Positions 1 through 8,308 of a DNA stretch of 50,621 nucleotides are shown here, in pieces. The stretch is from JAYOFM01 sp038117225. GTDB taxonomy: Bacteria > Pseudomonadota > Alphaproteobacteria > Rhodospirillales > Casp-alpha2. The position numbers and the translations under genes are program-made. The stretch lies in the NCBI GenBank assembly GCA_038117225.1, contig JAYOFM010000009.1, positions 1 to 50,621 on the forward strand, written 5' to 3'. Within the stretch, counting starts at the first letter, position 1, and every line of letters starts with the position of its first letter. A model generated the notes under the pieces. That model was not told the origin of the DNA, did no database searches, and worked only from the letters and a program-made list of their open reading frames with translations.

Positions 1-283
1 CGAGCCGGATACGGCCGACCATGGTGTGCTCGGAACCGAATTCCGCCAGCGCCTCTTCCGCCAGGGCATGGATGCGCTCGGCGCGCTCGAGAAACGTGCG
101 GCCGGCCGGGGTCAGGCGGACGCTGCGACGACTGCGGTCGAGCAGCTTGGTGTCGAGGTCGCGTTGCAGATCGCGCAGCCGCATCGAAATGGCGGGCTGC
201 GTCGTATTCAATCTCGCCGCAGCGGCGCTGACGCTGCCGGTGCGCGCGACCTGAACGAAGGCTTCGATGTGCTTGAGGTTCAT
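1..283 (-). CDS. LysR-family transcriptional regulator, N-terminal part (cut by window edge)
   Basis: Reading the minus strand from the ATG at 283 gives a typical LysR winged helix-turn-helix: it opens MNLKHIEAFVQVARTGSVSA, continues AAAARLNTTQPAISMRLRDL and LLDRSRRSVRLTPAGRTFLE, and runs open to the window edge (about 94 residues). LysR proteins are about 300 aa dimeric regulators; the effector-binding domain lies outside the window. It is transcribed divergently from the TRAP transporter gene that starts at 461, with an AT-rich 177-bp spacer containing a dyad, the usual layout for a LysR protein controlling its neighbour. That it regulates the TRAP operon and responds to its substrate is inference. 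A plausible ribosome site (aggatg) precedes the ATG. Confidence 0.9.
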   Translation of the reverse strand, partial: MNLKHIEAFVQVARTGSVSAAAARLNTTQPAISMRLRDLQRDLDTKLLDRSRRSVRLTPAGRTFLERAERIHALAEEALAEFGSEHTMVGRIRL

Positions 284-314
284 TGCCGCATCCTGAATTT
301 CCGCAATCAATTAT

Positions 315-339
315 ATCAGATTTTCTTATGAAAAATGAT
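315..339. promoter_or_regulatory. Candidate LysR operator in divergent promoter region
   Basis: An AT-rich imperfect dyad, atcagattttc - ttat - gaaaaatgat, sits between the divergent LysR and dctP genes. It contains the T-N11-A symmetry typical of LysR sites (core TTTTC-N4-GAAAA). The flanks are unusually AT-rich for this genome (runs such as ttatataattt just downstream), as expected for a shared promoter. The role is inferred from position; no binding data exist here. Confidence 0.5.
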
Positions 340-460
340 AAAGTTATATAATTTGCGTTGATATATCGTGTCTCGCCATAATGTGTCGTTCCTACGAGAA
401 GCGGCTCGAGCCGCCATGGGCGGAATTTCACGTTCATCAAAATCACGGGAGGATTTGAAT

Positions 461-1480
461 ATGTCTGTCATCCGCAAGGGTGTTTGCGCGACCGTCGCCA
501 TTGGCCTGGTCGCCGGTTTTGCCGGCTTGGCCCAGGCCAAGGAACTGCGCATGTCGAACCAGTGGACGGAAACCACTGCCGGTGCCAAGGTCGACAAGTG
601 GTGGGCTTCGGAGATCGAGAAGCGCACCAACGGCGAAGTGAAGGTCAAAATCTTCTGGGCCGGGGTGCTCGGCAAGGCCAAGGAAAACCTGGGCCTGATC
701 CAGAAGGGCGCCATCGACCTGGCCGCCATGTCGCCGGGTTACTTCCCGGCGGAACTGCCGTTCCACGCCGCGCCGAACTCGATCCCGATGGCGATGTCGC
801 GCCCCGAGCAGGCGACCGCGCTGATGGAGCGGCTGCTCACCGAGGTCGACGAATACGACAAGGAAGCCAAGCGCAACGGCATGAAGGCGCTGTTCTTCCA
901 CCACCTCAATCCCTACCTGTTGGTGTGCAAGGAGCAGATCAAGGGTGTTGCCGACATGAAGGGCAAGAAGGTCCGCACCTGGGGCAAGGATATGCCGCGC
1001 ATGGTGCAGGCCGCCGGCGGCGTGCCGGTGACGCTGGGCCTGCCTGAACTCTATGAAGGCCTGTCGCGCGGTACCGTCGACTGCATTCCGTTCTCGGTCG
1101 ACCTGATGGTCAACTACAAGATCTACGAAGTGGCCAAACACGTGCATTCGATCACCTTGTGGGAAGGCCCGACCAACGCCGTCTGGATTGCCGCCAAGGT
1201 GTGGGACGGTCTTAGCGCCAAGAACAAGAAGATCATCCAGGATCTGTCGTTCCAGGCCGCCCGTCGTGACCGCGACCAAGTCATCGCCGCCGGCGACAAG
1301 GCGATCGCCACGCTGAAGGCCAAGGGCGTCAAGTTCCACGACTTCCCGGCCGCCGAGGCCAAAAAGTGGAAAGCCGCCAACCCCGACTTCTTTGGTGACT
1401 TCATCAAGGACATGGAAGCCAAGGGACGTGGCGACGATGCCCGGAAGACCATCGCCATCTGGCGTGAAGTCGTAAAGTAA
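461..1480 (+). CDS. dctP: TRAP transporter solute-binding protein, DctP family
   Basis: A 339-aa periplasmic solute receptor of a tripartite ATP-independent periplasmic transporter, which hands carboxylate-type substrates to the DctQM membrane pair. The start at 461 is chosen because gggagg lies just upstream and the protein then opens with a signal peptide (MSVIRKGVCATVAIGLVAGF ending AQA-KE). An upstream in-frame extension to 368 would place 31 non-signal residues in front. DctP-family features are visible: MSNQW near the mature N-terminus, GKKVRTWG and the conserved region LYEGLSRGTVDC that lines the ligand site. The genes for both membrane subunits follow. The substrate cannot be told from sequence; the downstream CoA enzymes suggest an organic acid. 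Confidence 0.93.
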   Translation: MSVIRKGVCATVAIGLVAGFAGLAQAKELRMSNQWTETTAGAKVDKWWASEIEKRTNGEVKVKIFWAGVLGKAKENLGLIQKGAIDLAAMSPGYFPAELPFHAAPNSIPMAMSRPEQATALMERLLTEVDEYDKEAKRNGMKALFFHHLNPYLLVCKEQIKGVADMKGKKVRTWGKDMPRMVQAAGGVPVTLGLPELYEGLSRGTVDCIPFSVDLMVNYKIYEVAKHVHSITLWEGPTNAVWIAAKVWDGLSAKNKKIIQDLSFQAARRDRDQVIAAGDKAIATLKAKGVKFHDFPAAEAKKWKAANPDFFGDFIKDMEAKGRGDDARKTIAIWREVVK

Positions 1481-1503
1481 GCTGACGACGGATACCGGAA
1501 TTC

Positions 1504-1540
1504 GCCCGAACCGTATCGAGGCATCTCGATCGGTTCGGGC
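1504..1540 (+). promoter_or_regulatory. Intercistronic hairpin between dctP and dctQ
   Basis: A strong hairpin: gcccgaaccg pairs with cggttcgggc, and inside it atcgag pairs with ctcgat around a gcat loop, giving 16 base pairs with one bulged t. A small second stem (gcggg/cccgc, 1539-1553) follows. No T-run follows, so it is not a classic terminator. It most likely stabilises the 3' end of a dctP-only transcript or attenuates read-through, so that the binding protein is made in excess. The structure is direct; the role is inferred. Confidence 0.65.
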
Positions 1541-1572
1541 GGGCCGGTCCCGCGTTTTCGTGGGACGCATCG

Positions 1573-2154
1573 ATGACCAGTGAGACCACATCCGACGCGG
1601 CCGCAAAACCGCCGTTCGCCGTTGCGCGCTGGCTGCTGCGCGTCAACCTCGCGTGCGGCCTGCTGTCCGGCATCGCCCTGTTGATGATGATGGTGATGGG
1701 CGCCGCCGATGTCATCGGCACTAACCTGGATTTAGTCGGCATCCAAAGCCGACCCATCCCCGCCGCCTTTGAATTCATGGCGACGATGATGGTGGTGACG
1801 GTGTTCCTCGCCACGTCACTCGGCCAGGCGCGACGCAACCACATCCGAGTCGAGGTTCTGGTCAACAGACTGCCACCGGCGGGGCGGAAATTCTTTGAAC
1901 TGCTGCAACACCTGCTGAGCGCCGGCATGTGGGGCTTGATCGCCTGGTACGGATGGAAAGCTGGCGTGCACAGTGTGTCCGTTGGCGAATACGCGCCGGG
2001 GCTGATCAAATTTCCAGTTTGGCCGGCGCGACTGATTCTTGGCTTCGGCGCCACCCTGATGACCGTGCAATGCCTGTTCGATCTGCTGGCGGTGCTCAAT
2101 CAGCGCTTCGACGCCACCGACATGGAACACCACACCGACATGCCGGTCAGCTGA
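1573..2154 (+). CDS. dctQ: TRAP transporter small permease, DctQ family
   Basis: A 193-aa inner-membrane protein of the size of a DctQ subunit, with four hydrophobic segments: about residues 27-47 (LACGLLSGIALLMMMVMGAA), 58-80, 100-120 and 140-160. It carries the DctQ-type stretch FEFMATMMVVTVFLATSL. DctQ pairs with the large DctM permease and is needed for substrate translocation driven by a Na+ gradient. It lies between dctP and dctM on the same strand, separated from dctP by the hairpin-bearing spacer. Sequence conservation in this family is low, so the call rests on topology plus context. Confidence 0.85.
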   Translation: MTSETTSDAAAKPPFAVARWLLRVNLACGLLSGIALLMMMVMGAADVIGTNLDLVGIQSRPIPAAFEFMATMMVVTVFLATSLGQARRNHIRVEVLVNRLPPAGRKFFELLQHLLSAGMWGLIAWYGWKAGVHSVSVGEYAPGLIKFPVWPARLILGFGATLMTVQCLFDLLAVLNQRFDATDMEHHTDMPVS

Positions 2155-2185
2155 TGCACCGTCCGGCAATGAATTTGGACACCTC

Positions 2186-3502
2186 ATGGAACCGCTGACC
2201 ATCGGCTATTCGGGCGCCGGCCTGCTGTTCGTGTTCTTGGCGGCCGGTATCCCGGTCAGTATTTCCATGGGCGTCATCGGAATCGGCGGCATGCTGCTGG
2301 GTGCCGGACCGCTGTTGACCATGGGCCAGTTGCAGGTGCTGCCGTTCTGGGTGGTCAACAATTACGGTTTCGCCGTGCTGCCCATGTTCGTGTTGATGGG
2401 CGTACTGGCCGAGGCCTCGGGCGTCACGGCGCAGGTGTTCCACGCCGCCGATGTGTGGCTGCGCCGGTTCCGGGGCGGGCTATACCAGGCCGTCATCGTC
2501 GGCTCCGCCATCTTCGCGGCGATCTCGGGCTCGACCATCGTCAACGCGGTGGTGTTCACCCGCATCGCCTTCCCGCAGATGATGAAGTTCGGCTACAACA
2601 AAAGCCTGTCCATCGGTGCAATCGCAGGCGCCGGCAGCTTCGCCGCCATGATCCCGCCGTCGATCACCATGGTCATCTACGCCATCATGACCGAACAGTC
2701 GGTCGGCCAACTTCTGATCGCCGGTGTCATCCCTGGCATTTTGACGGCCATCGTTTACCTCGGCGGCATCTACGTCATGGTACGGGTTAAACCCAGCCTG
2801 GCGCCGCCCATCGATGTGCCAGTGACCTGGCCGGAACGCTGGCGTGCGGCCGGCGACGTCTGGCCGATCCTGATGCTCATGATGCTGGTACTGGGCGGCA
2901 TTTATTCCGGCCTGTTCCCGCCATCGGCGGCCGGCGCCGCCGGCGCCTTCGGTGCCTTCTGCCTGGCCGTGCACAAGAAGCGCGGACTGCGCGGCGGCTG
3001 GTTGGTTCCCGCGCTCCAGGACGCGGCATCGATCAGCTGCATTATCTTCGTCATTCTGATCGGTGGATTACTGATTTCGCGCATGCTGGCGGTTGTCGGC
3101 GTGATCGATGACATGGTCGGCCAAATCACCGCCATCGCCTCGACGCCGGTGATGTTCATGATCATGGCCTCGATCCTCTACATCGTGCTGGGTTGTTTTC
3201 TCGACACCACGTCGATGATGGTCGTCACCCTGCCGTTCCTGTTCCCGGTGGTGACGGCGCTGGACATCGACCCCATCTGGTTCGGTATCGTGCTGGTCAA
3301 ACTAATCGAAATATCCGTGGTCACGCCACCGGTGGGTATAAATCTGTTTGCCGTGCTGGGCGCCGTCGGCAAGCAGGCGGATTTCAGGCATGTCGCCCTC
3401 GGCGTGATCCCGTTCATCTTCCTCGACTTGATCGTGCTGGCGCTGCTGATCGTTTTTCCCGAGCTGGCGACCTGGCTGCCGCAAAAGATGATCGGGGGGT
3501 AA
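2186..3502 (+). CDS. dctM: TRAP transporter large permease, DctM family
   Basis: A 438-aa polytopic inner-membrane protein and catalytic carrier subunit of the TRAP system. Family hallmarks are present: AAGIPVSISMGVIGIGG near the N-terminus, NYGFAVLPMFVLMG, AISGSTIVNAVVF, the IPPSITMVIYAIMTEQSVG region and a C-terminal VVTPPVGINLFAV segment. The first and second repeats of the DctM fold can both be seen. The length is normal for the family (about 430 aa). The start ATG lies 31 nt after the dctQ stop with a weak ribosome site. The gene ends 5 nt before the thiolase-like gene, so the transport genes and the CoA-metabolism genes are probably cotranscribed. Confidence 0.95.
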   Translation: MEPLTIGYSGAGLLFVFLAAGIPVSISMGVIGIGGMLLGAGPLLTMGQLQVLPFWVVNNYGFAVLPMFVLMGVLAEASGVTAQVFHAADVWLRRFRGGLYQAVIVGSAIFAAISGSTIVNAVVFTRIAFPQMMKFGYNKSLSIGAIAGAGSFAAMIPPSITMVIYAIMTEQSVGQLLIAGVIPGILTAIVYLGGIYVMVRVKPSLAPPIDVPVTWPERWRAAGDVWPILMLMMLVLGGIYSGLFPPSAAGAAGAFGAFCLAVHKKRGLRGGWLVPALQDAASISCIIFVILIGGLLISRMLAVVGVIDDMVGQITAIASTPVMFMIMASILYIVLGCFLDTTSMMVVTLPFLFPVVTALDIDPIWFGIVLVKLIEISVVTPPVGINLFAVLGAVGKQADFRHVALGVIPFIFLDLIVLALLIVFPELATWLPQKMIGG

Positions 3503-3507
3503 CGGCG

Positions 3508-4683
3508 GTGACGGATTCCCGACCCCTGATCCTCGGCGGCGGCGTGTCCCCCTTCGGCCGACATCGGAATGGCACCCATTGGCGTGACTGGGTGCGCCAA
3601 GCCGGCGCCGACGCGCTCGCCGACGCCGAACTGGACGCCGCCGACATCGACGCCGTCGTGGTGGCTAGCGAAAGCGACTTTCTATCATTGCAGATCAATC
3701 CGGGCCCCGTGGTCCTAGGCGAATTGGGACTTGCCGGCCGGCCGGTCGTGCGGGTCGAGGGCGGCGGTGCCTCCGGCGGACTGGCCCTGCGCGAAGCCAT
3801 GGCACAGATCATGGCCGGGCTGGCGCGTCGGGTTCTTGTGGTCGGTTTCGAAGCCGCCGCCGGGCACCTGGACCCCGCTGGAGTGCAACTGGTCTACGGC
3901 CTCTCCTTCGACGCCGAGGTCGACGGCATGGCGGGCGCCACCGCGGTGGCGCTGTATGCGCTGTCCATCGCCGAACACATGGCGCGCCATGGCACCACGG
4001 CGGAACAGATGGCCCATGTTTCGGTCCGAAACCGGGGCAACGCGGTCGGCAATCCGTGGGCGCACAAACCGATGACCATCACCATCGATGATGTCCTGGC
4101 ATCACCGATGGTGGCGACACCGTACCGCAAGCTCGATTGCAGCCTCGCTAGTGACGGCGCCGCCGCCATCGTGCTGGCCCACCCGGATACCGCGCCGGCC
4201 TCCGACCAACCGCGCAGCAGAATCACCGGCAGCGGCGTCGGTAGCGACCACGCGCGGCTCGGCGACCGTACCGAGCGCCACGCCTTCGCCGCCAAGCGGC
4301 GCGCCGCCGACGCGGCCTATGCCATGGCCGGTATCGCCGACCCGGCCGACGACATCGAGGTCGCCGAGGTCTGCGACCCCTTCACCGGCGCGGAAGTTCA
4401 AAGCCTCGAGGCGCTCGGCCTGGCCGTCCCCGGCGATGCCGGCCCAGCTATCGCCGATGGCGCCTTCGATCACGATGGCCGATTGCCGGTCAACCTGTCC
4501 GGCGGTCTGTTGGGACAAGGTGGCGCGCCAGGCGCCACCGGCATCGCCCAGGCTGTGACCATGGATCGCCTGCTGACCGGGCGCTATCGGAATCTTGCCG
4601 ACTTTCGCCGCGGCCTCATCGACGTGCATGGCGGCGTCGGTACACTGGCCTGTGTGCATGTGATGGAACGGGTCGGCCCATGA
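3508..4683 (+). CDS. Thiolase-superfamily protein lacking the catalytic cysteine (lipid-transfer/Ltp2-like)
   Basis: A 391-aa thiolase-fold protein starting with GTG at 3508, 5 nt after dctM, although the frame is open further upstream. It resembles the SCP2/lipid-transfer type (LDCSLASDGAAAIVLAH, SGGLLGQGGAPGATG). The nucleophile motif CASG of true thiolases reads GASG here (Gly87), and the GHP motif near the C-terminus reads GGA, so the thiolase catalytic residues are missing. The next gene, overlapping by 4 bp, is a DUF35 protein. Thiolase-like plus DUF35 pairs of this type (Ltp2 with the DUF35 part of ChsH2) act as retro-aldolases in steroid side-chain breakdown. A C-C cleaving or acyl-transfer role here is inference; the substrate is unknown. 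Confidence 0.8.
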   Translation: MTDSRPLILGGGVSPFGRHRNGTHWRDWVRQAGADALADAELDAADIDAVVVASESDFLSLQINPGPVVLGELGLAGRPVVRVEGGGASGGLALREAMAQIMAGLARRVLVVGFEAAAGHLDPAGVQLVYGLSFDAEVDGMAGATAVALYALSIAEHMARHGTTAEQMAHVSVRNRGNAVGNPWAHKPMTITIDDVLASPMVATPYRKLDCSLASDGAAAIVLAHPDTAPASDQPRSRITGSGVGSDHARLGDRTERHAFAAKRRAADAAYAMAGIADPADDIEVAEVCDPFTGAEVQSLEALGLAVPGDAGPAIADGAFDHDGRLPVNLSGGLLGQGGAPGATGIAQAVTMDRLLTGRYRNLADFRRGLIDVHGGVGTLACVHVMERVGP

Positions 4684-5114
4684 GCACCGAGAGCCGCCTC
4701 GACCTTACCCTCGGCTATGACCACGCCACCGGCGCGCTGGGCGACTACTTCGATGCCCTGGCAAACGGGCGAACGAGCGCCGCGCACTGCGACCACTGCG
4801 GGAAAACCTGGTTCCCGCCGCACATCACCTGCCCGAACGATGGCGGTGCCTGCTCAGCCGTCGATCTGGCGGGCACCGGCCGCGTGGTATCAGCGACCCG
4901 CATCCGCACCCGACTGCCGTTCACGGATACCGACCGGGATGTCATTTTTGTTCTCGTCGCCATGACCGGGGCAGACAATGCCGCCTTCGGCCGCCTGGAG
5001 AAGTTCGACGGTGACGACGCGACCGGCCTTGCGGTGCGGCTCGCCGGCGCCGACGGACCTCTCGGGCACCCGGCTCAGGCGGCGGTTTTCGAGCCGGCGG
5101 AGGACGGCACATGA
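4680..5114 (+). CDS. DUF35 zinc-ribbon/OB-fold protein, partner of the thiolase-like protein
   Basis: A 144-aa protein with the DUF35 layout: an N-terminal helix (GDYFDALANGR), a rubredoxin-like zinc ribbon with Cys37, Cys40, Cys51 and Cys58 (HCDHCGKTWFPP then CPNDGGAC), and an OB-fold (GTGRVVSATRI onward). The second Cys pair is C-x6-C rather than the common C-x2-C. DUF35 proteins bind acyl-CoA and form obligate complexes with thiolase-fold partners. The start overlaps the stop of the thiolase-like gene (ATGA), and its own stop overlaps the acyl-CoA synthetase start in the same way, which fits translational coupling of a three-gene unit. Confidence 0.88.
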   Translation: MSTESRLDLTLGYDHATGALGDYFDALANGRTSAAHCDHCGKTWFPPHITCPNDGGACSAVDLAGTGRVVSATRIRTRLPFTDTDRDVIFVLVAMTGADNAAFGRLEKFDGDDATGLAVRLAGADGPLGHPAQAAVFEPAEDGT

Positions 5115-6778
5115 CCTACCGCATCGATGACGCGCGGCTCGACTCGCTCAATCTTCGGCGTGCCGATGGTGAGAATGGTTATGAAATCGTCATACCACCC
5201 AAGTCCAACATCGCGCGCAACACGGTCGAGCGCTATGCCGCCGAAACCCCAGACAATACGGCACTGATCTTCGAGGACGAGGAACACAATCTCCGCACCT
5301 GGACTTTCGCCGAACTGGATCGCGACGCCTCGCGCCTCGCCCATGGCCTGGCCGCCCTCGGCATCGGCCGCGGCGACCGGGTGGCGCTGCATACCGGCAT
5401 GCGGCCGGAAACCGGCATCGTCCACATGGCGCTGTATAAGCTCGGCGCCATCGCGGTGACCCTGTCGCAGCTTTATGGCCCGGACACCCTGGCGCATATT
5501 CTCAACCACGCGGAGGCGGCGGCCATCGTCACCCAGGACGACGCCTGGGATCGTTTCCGGGGCCGTGGGGCCGAGTTTCCAACACTCAAACACCGCATCG
5601 TCGTCGGCAATACACAAGGTGATGAGATTTCCTTCGATGACCTGCTCGCGTCGGGGGGCGATAGCTTCCCCGCCGTCGATACCGGCGCCGACGACATCGC
5701 CCTGCTGATGTACACCTCCGGCTCGACCGGGTTGCCCAAGGGCATCATGCACGGCCACCGCATTCTCGAAGCCTACGTGCCCAGCCTATCGCTGGTCTTT
5801 AATTTGGATCGCGACGATCCGGATTCGGTGTTCTGGTCGCCGGCGGATTGGGCCTGGGTCGGTGGATTGCTCGATCTGTTGTTGATCGCCTGGCGCTTCG
5901 GCCGCGCCGTGGTGACCTCGGAACACCGCTTCGACGCCGAGTGGGCGTTCGCGTTCATGGCCCGACGCGGTGTCACCCATTCGTTCCTGACGCCGACGGC
6001 GTTGAAGCGCCTGGCGCAAGTCGCCGATGCGCGCACCCGCTGGCCCGACCTCAGGCTGCGGGTCGTCTGCACCGGCGGCGAGGCACTGCCCGGCGCCGTG
6101 CTGGATTGGGCGGAAAAGGATCTCGGCATCGTCTGCAACGAATTCTATGGCTTAACCGAGGTCAATCATTTGATCGGTAGCTGCAAGGCGCTCTATCCGT
6201 CCCTGCCGGGATCCATGGGCATCGCCTACCCGGGTCATGCCACCACCATCGTTGACGACTCCGGCACCCCGGTCCCCGACGGCGAGGTGGGCGAGGTGGT
6301 CACCGCTGGCGACGACGTGACCCAGTTCCTCGGCTATTGGAAAGACCCGGAACGAACCGCCGACCTGCGCTTCGGTCCGTGGCTGCGCACCGGCGACATG
6401 GCGGTACGCGATGCTGATGGCTATTTCTGGTATCGCGGCCGCACCGACGACCTGATTAAGAGCTCCGGCTTCCGCATCGGTCCGTCGGAAATCGAGGATT
6501 GCCTGGTCCGTCATCCCGCCGTCGCCGAGGCCGCCGTTGTCGCCAGCCCGGACGAAGATCGAGGCTCTATCGTCAAGGCGTTCATCCGTCTCGCCACGGG
6601 GCAAACGCCGTCCGATGACCTAACGGCCGAAATTCAGGCTCATGTGAAGGAAAACCTCGCCGCCTACAAATACCCGCGCGAGGTGGAATACGTGGACGCC
6701 TTCGACATGACCTCAAGCGGCAAGATCAACCGCCGCCTGCTCCGCGAACAGGAAGTGGCAAGGAAGGGCGGACGCTAG
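5111..6778 (+). CDS. Acyl-CoA synthetase (AMP-forming), acetyl/medium-chain type
   Basis: A 555-aa member of the ANL (AMP-binding) superfamily, which activates a carboxylic acid to acyl-AMP and then to acyl-CoA. Motifs: the P-loop-like A3 motif LLMYTSGSTGLPKG near residue 200, NEFYGLTEVN (A5), LRTGDMAVRDADGYFWYRGR (A7-A8), DLIKSSGFRIGPSEIE and the catalytic lysine region SSGKINRRLLR at the C-terminus. The architecture resembles acetyl-/medium-chain acyl-CoA synthetases (ACSM-like). Directly downstream of the TRAP and thiolase-like/DUF35 genes, it is the likely first step after uptake. The acid it uses is not predictable. It ends 4 nt before the convergent AhpD-like gene. Confidence 0.93.
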   Translation: MTYRIDDARLDSLNLRRADGENGYEIVIPPKSNIARNTVERYAAETPDNTALIFEDEEHNLRTWTFAELDRDASRLAHGLAALGIGRGDRVALHTGMRPETGIVHMALYKLGAIAVTLSQLYGPDTLAHILNHAEAAAIVTQDDAWDRFRGRGAEFPTLKHRIVVGNTQGDEISFDDLLASGGDSFPAVDTGADDIALLMYTSGSTGLPKGIMHGHRILEAYVPSLSLVFNLDRDDPDSVFWSPADWAWVGGLLDLLLIAWRFGRAVVTSEHRFDAEWAFAFMARRGVTHSFLTPTALKRLAQVADARTRWPDLRLRVVCTGGEALPGAVLDWAEKDLGIVCNEFYGLTEVNHLIGSCKALYPSLPGSMGIAYPGHATTIVDDSGTPVPDGEVGEVVTAGDDVTQFLGYWKDPERTADLRFGPWLRTGDMAVRDADGYFWYRGRTDDLIKSSGFRIGPSEIEDCLVRHPAVAEAAVVASPDEDRGSIVKAFIRLATGQTPSDDLTAEIQAHVKENLAAYKYPREVEYVDAFDMTSSGKINRRLLREQEVARKGGR

Positions 6779-6782
6779 AAGA

Positions 6783-7127
6783 TCACGCGGCGGCGAACTG
6801 GTCGTATGCCTCCAGCGCCTGTGCGGCGTAGACCATAGACGGGCCGCCACCCATGTATATGGCCATGCCCAGCATCTCCAGCATCTCGTCCCGCGTGGCA
6901 CCTCCCTTGACCGCCGCCTTGACGTGAAAGGCGATGCAGCCGTCACAGCGAACCGCGACCCCGATCGCCGTGGCGATCAGTTCCTTGGTCTTTGAATCAA
7001 GTACCCCTGGCGAGGTGGCGGCGGTGGCGAGGGCGGAGAAACCGCCCATGGTCTCGGGGATGCCCTTTCGAAGCTCGGCAATGGCGGCGCTGAGATCTGA
7101 AGCGATCGCGGGATAGTTCTTGGACAT
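6783..7127 (-). CDS. Carboxymuconolactone decarboxylase/AhpD-like protein
   Basis: A 114-aa all-helical AhpD-like protein. The redox motif is plain: Cys61-x2-Cys64-x3-His68 (VRCDGCIAFHVKAA), followed by GATRDEMLEMLGMAIYMGGG. Proteins of this size with C-x2-C-x3-H act as small peroxidase or thiol-disulfide proteins; true carboxymuconolactone decarboxylases lack the CxxC. The ATG at 7127 is preferred over a TTG at 7133 because aagga sits at proper spacing before it. It is the last gene of the minus-strand sulfur-type operon, so a role with reactive sulfur or peroxide is plausible but inferred. Confidence 0.85.
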   Translation of the reverse strand: MSKNYPAIASDLSAAIAELRKGIPETMGGFSALATAATSPGVLDSKTKELIATAIGVAVRCDGCIAFHVKAAVKGGATRDEMLEMLGMAIYMGGGPSMVYAAQALEAYDQFAAA

Positions 7128-7163
7128 TTCCAATTTCCTTTTCGACGCGGGTCGGCTGAAACG

Positions 7164-7733
7164 TCAGTCCATCGGCTGCGTGACGGTGAAGGCGCCGCGA
7201 ATATCACGGGCCTCGTAGCCACGCGCCCGGTCTTCCGGGTATCGCACATCCAGGGCCGTCTCCACGGCGGGTGCGATCTTGGTGCCGTGGCAGGACAGGC
7301 ACGGCTTCGCCGCTGTCGGGATGGCCTTCATGTAGCGGAACACCCGTTTGCCGTCGTCGCTCACGGCTTCGAAGAACTCCATAGATTTTGGGTCCTCGCC
7401 CGCGGCGCGGCGAGCGTCGAAGGATTTCAACACCGCCGATTCCCAGGCATCGGGCGCGTTGTTGGAATTGCGCGTCTTGAGGCTCGTGCGCGCCACCCGC
7501 CAGCCGGTGCGGTCGGAACTATCCTTGGTGATGGCGGCCGCGGACCGACCGCAGACGTCAATGGCGATCACCGGGCCGCCGGCTTTCAGCGCCGCGACCA
7601 GTTCGCCCTTGAGGCTGTCAGCGAATGCCTTGACGACGGCACGGCTTTCGGCGGCACGTGTTTCCAGATCGCCGGCCAGCGCCGCGCCGGCGGAAACGGC
7701 GAGGGTGACGACAAGAACAATCAGTTTGGTCAT
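7164..7733 (-). CDS. Periplasmic DUF3365 (Tll0287-like) heme-binding protein
   Basis: A 189-aa exported protein with a signal peptide (MTKLIVLVVTLAVSAGAALA) and the Tll0287-like fold: EFFEAVSDDGKRVFRYMKAI then a c-type heme motif Cys145-x2-Cys148-His149 (KPCLSCHG), plus a further Cys61. Family members bind one heme and may act as redox or gas sensors or electron carriers. The start overlaps the stop of the upstream yedE gene by 4 bp, so it belongs to that operon. This suggests a periplasmic redox role alongside sulfur import (inference). Confidence 0.85.
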   Translation of the reverse strand: MTKLIVLVVTLAVSAGAALAGDLETRAAESRAVVKAFADSLKGELVAALKAGGPVIAIDVCGRSAAAITKDSSDRTGWRVARTSLKTRNSNNAPDAWESAVLKSFDARRAAGEDPKSMEFFEAVSDDGKRVFRYMKAIPTAAKPCLSCHGTKIAPAVETALDVRYPEDRARGYEARDIRGAFTVTQPMD

Positions 7734-8305
7734 TCAGCGTCGTTCCTAATTGAAGACGGAAGTATTCCGGCGATGACGATCATCACGGCAGCGAGTCCGA
7801 TGCCCAGGAGTTCGCCCGGCGCCGAAGCGAGGATCGCTGGATAGTTGGTTCCAGTGATGGTCCCGAGCGTCACTTTCCCGCCCATGATTTTGTCGAGCAG
7901 GCCCGTCGTCGCCACCCATTCGTAACTGGCCATATAGGCAGCGGCGCCAAGCAACCCGCCGAGGACGAAGAACAGGGCATCCTTGCGGCCGGTGGCAGCG
8001 GCGGTCAGACCTGTGCCGGGGCAGAAACCGGAAATCGCGAACCCTACGCCGAGCATCATTCCACCGATAAAAACGCCCCAATAGGCGGTCTTGACCGACA
8101 TGTGGCCGGCATTGACGACGCCGACCAGGAGCCCGCCGAACAGCAGAACCGAGGCGACGCCGACAGCCAGCATGATGGTCTTCATCAGATGCAGGTCCGT
8201 CAGGTTCAGCATGCGGATGATGTAACCGGGGTTGGTCGCGCCGATCCGGTCGAGGACAAAGCCGAACGCGCCGCCGATGACGATGGCAAGGATCATTGTC
8301 GTCAT
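7730..8305 (-). CDS. YeeE/YedE-family sulfur transporter, second half-protein
   Basis: A 191-aa inner-membrane protein with about five hydrophobic segments and the YeeE/YedE (DUF395) signature around Cys95 (GFAISGFCPGTGLTAAATGR). In TsuA-type thiosulfate importers, conserved Cys residues in GxCxxG-like motifs relay the sulfur substrate through the pore. Full-length family members are about 350 aa; here the two halves are separate genes 3 nt apart, as seen in operons controlled by BigR/SqrR. The pair is expected to act as a heterodimer. Thiosulfate, sulfite or sulfane sulfur are candidate substrates. Confidence 0.9.
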   Translation of the reverse strand: MTTMILAIVIGGAFGFVLDRIGATNPGYIIRMLNLTDLHLMKTIMLAVGVASVLLFGGLLVGVVNAGHMSVKTAYWGVFIGGMMLGVGFAISGFCPGTGLTAAATGRKDALFFVLGGLLGAAAYMASYEWVATTGLLDKIMGGKVTLGTITGTNYPAILASAPGELLGIGLAAVMIVIAGILPSSIRNDAE

Positions 8306-8308
8306 GGT

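Noticed and set aside
443..1606. Long minus-strand open frame opposite dctP
   Set aside because: Low-complexity, His/Arg/Gly-rich shadow of the high-GC dctP gene; no start signal or family match.
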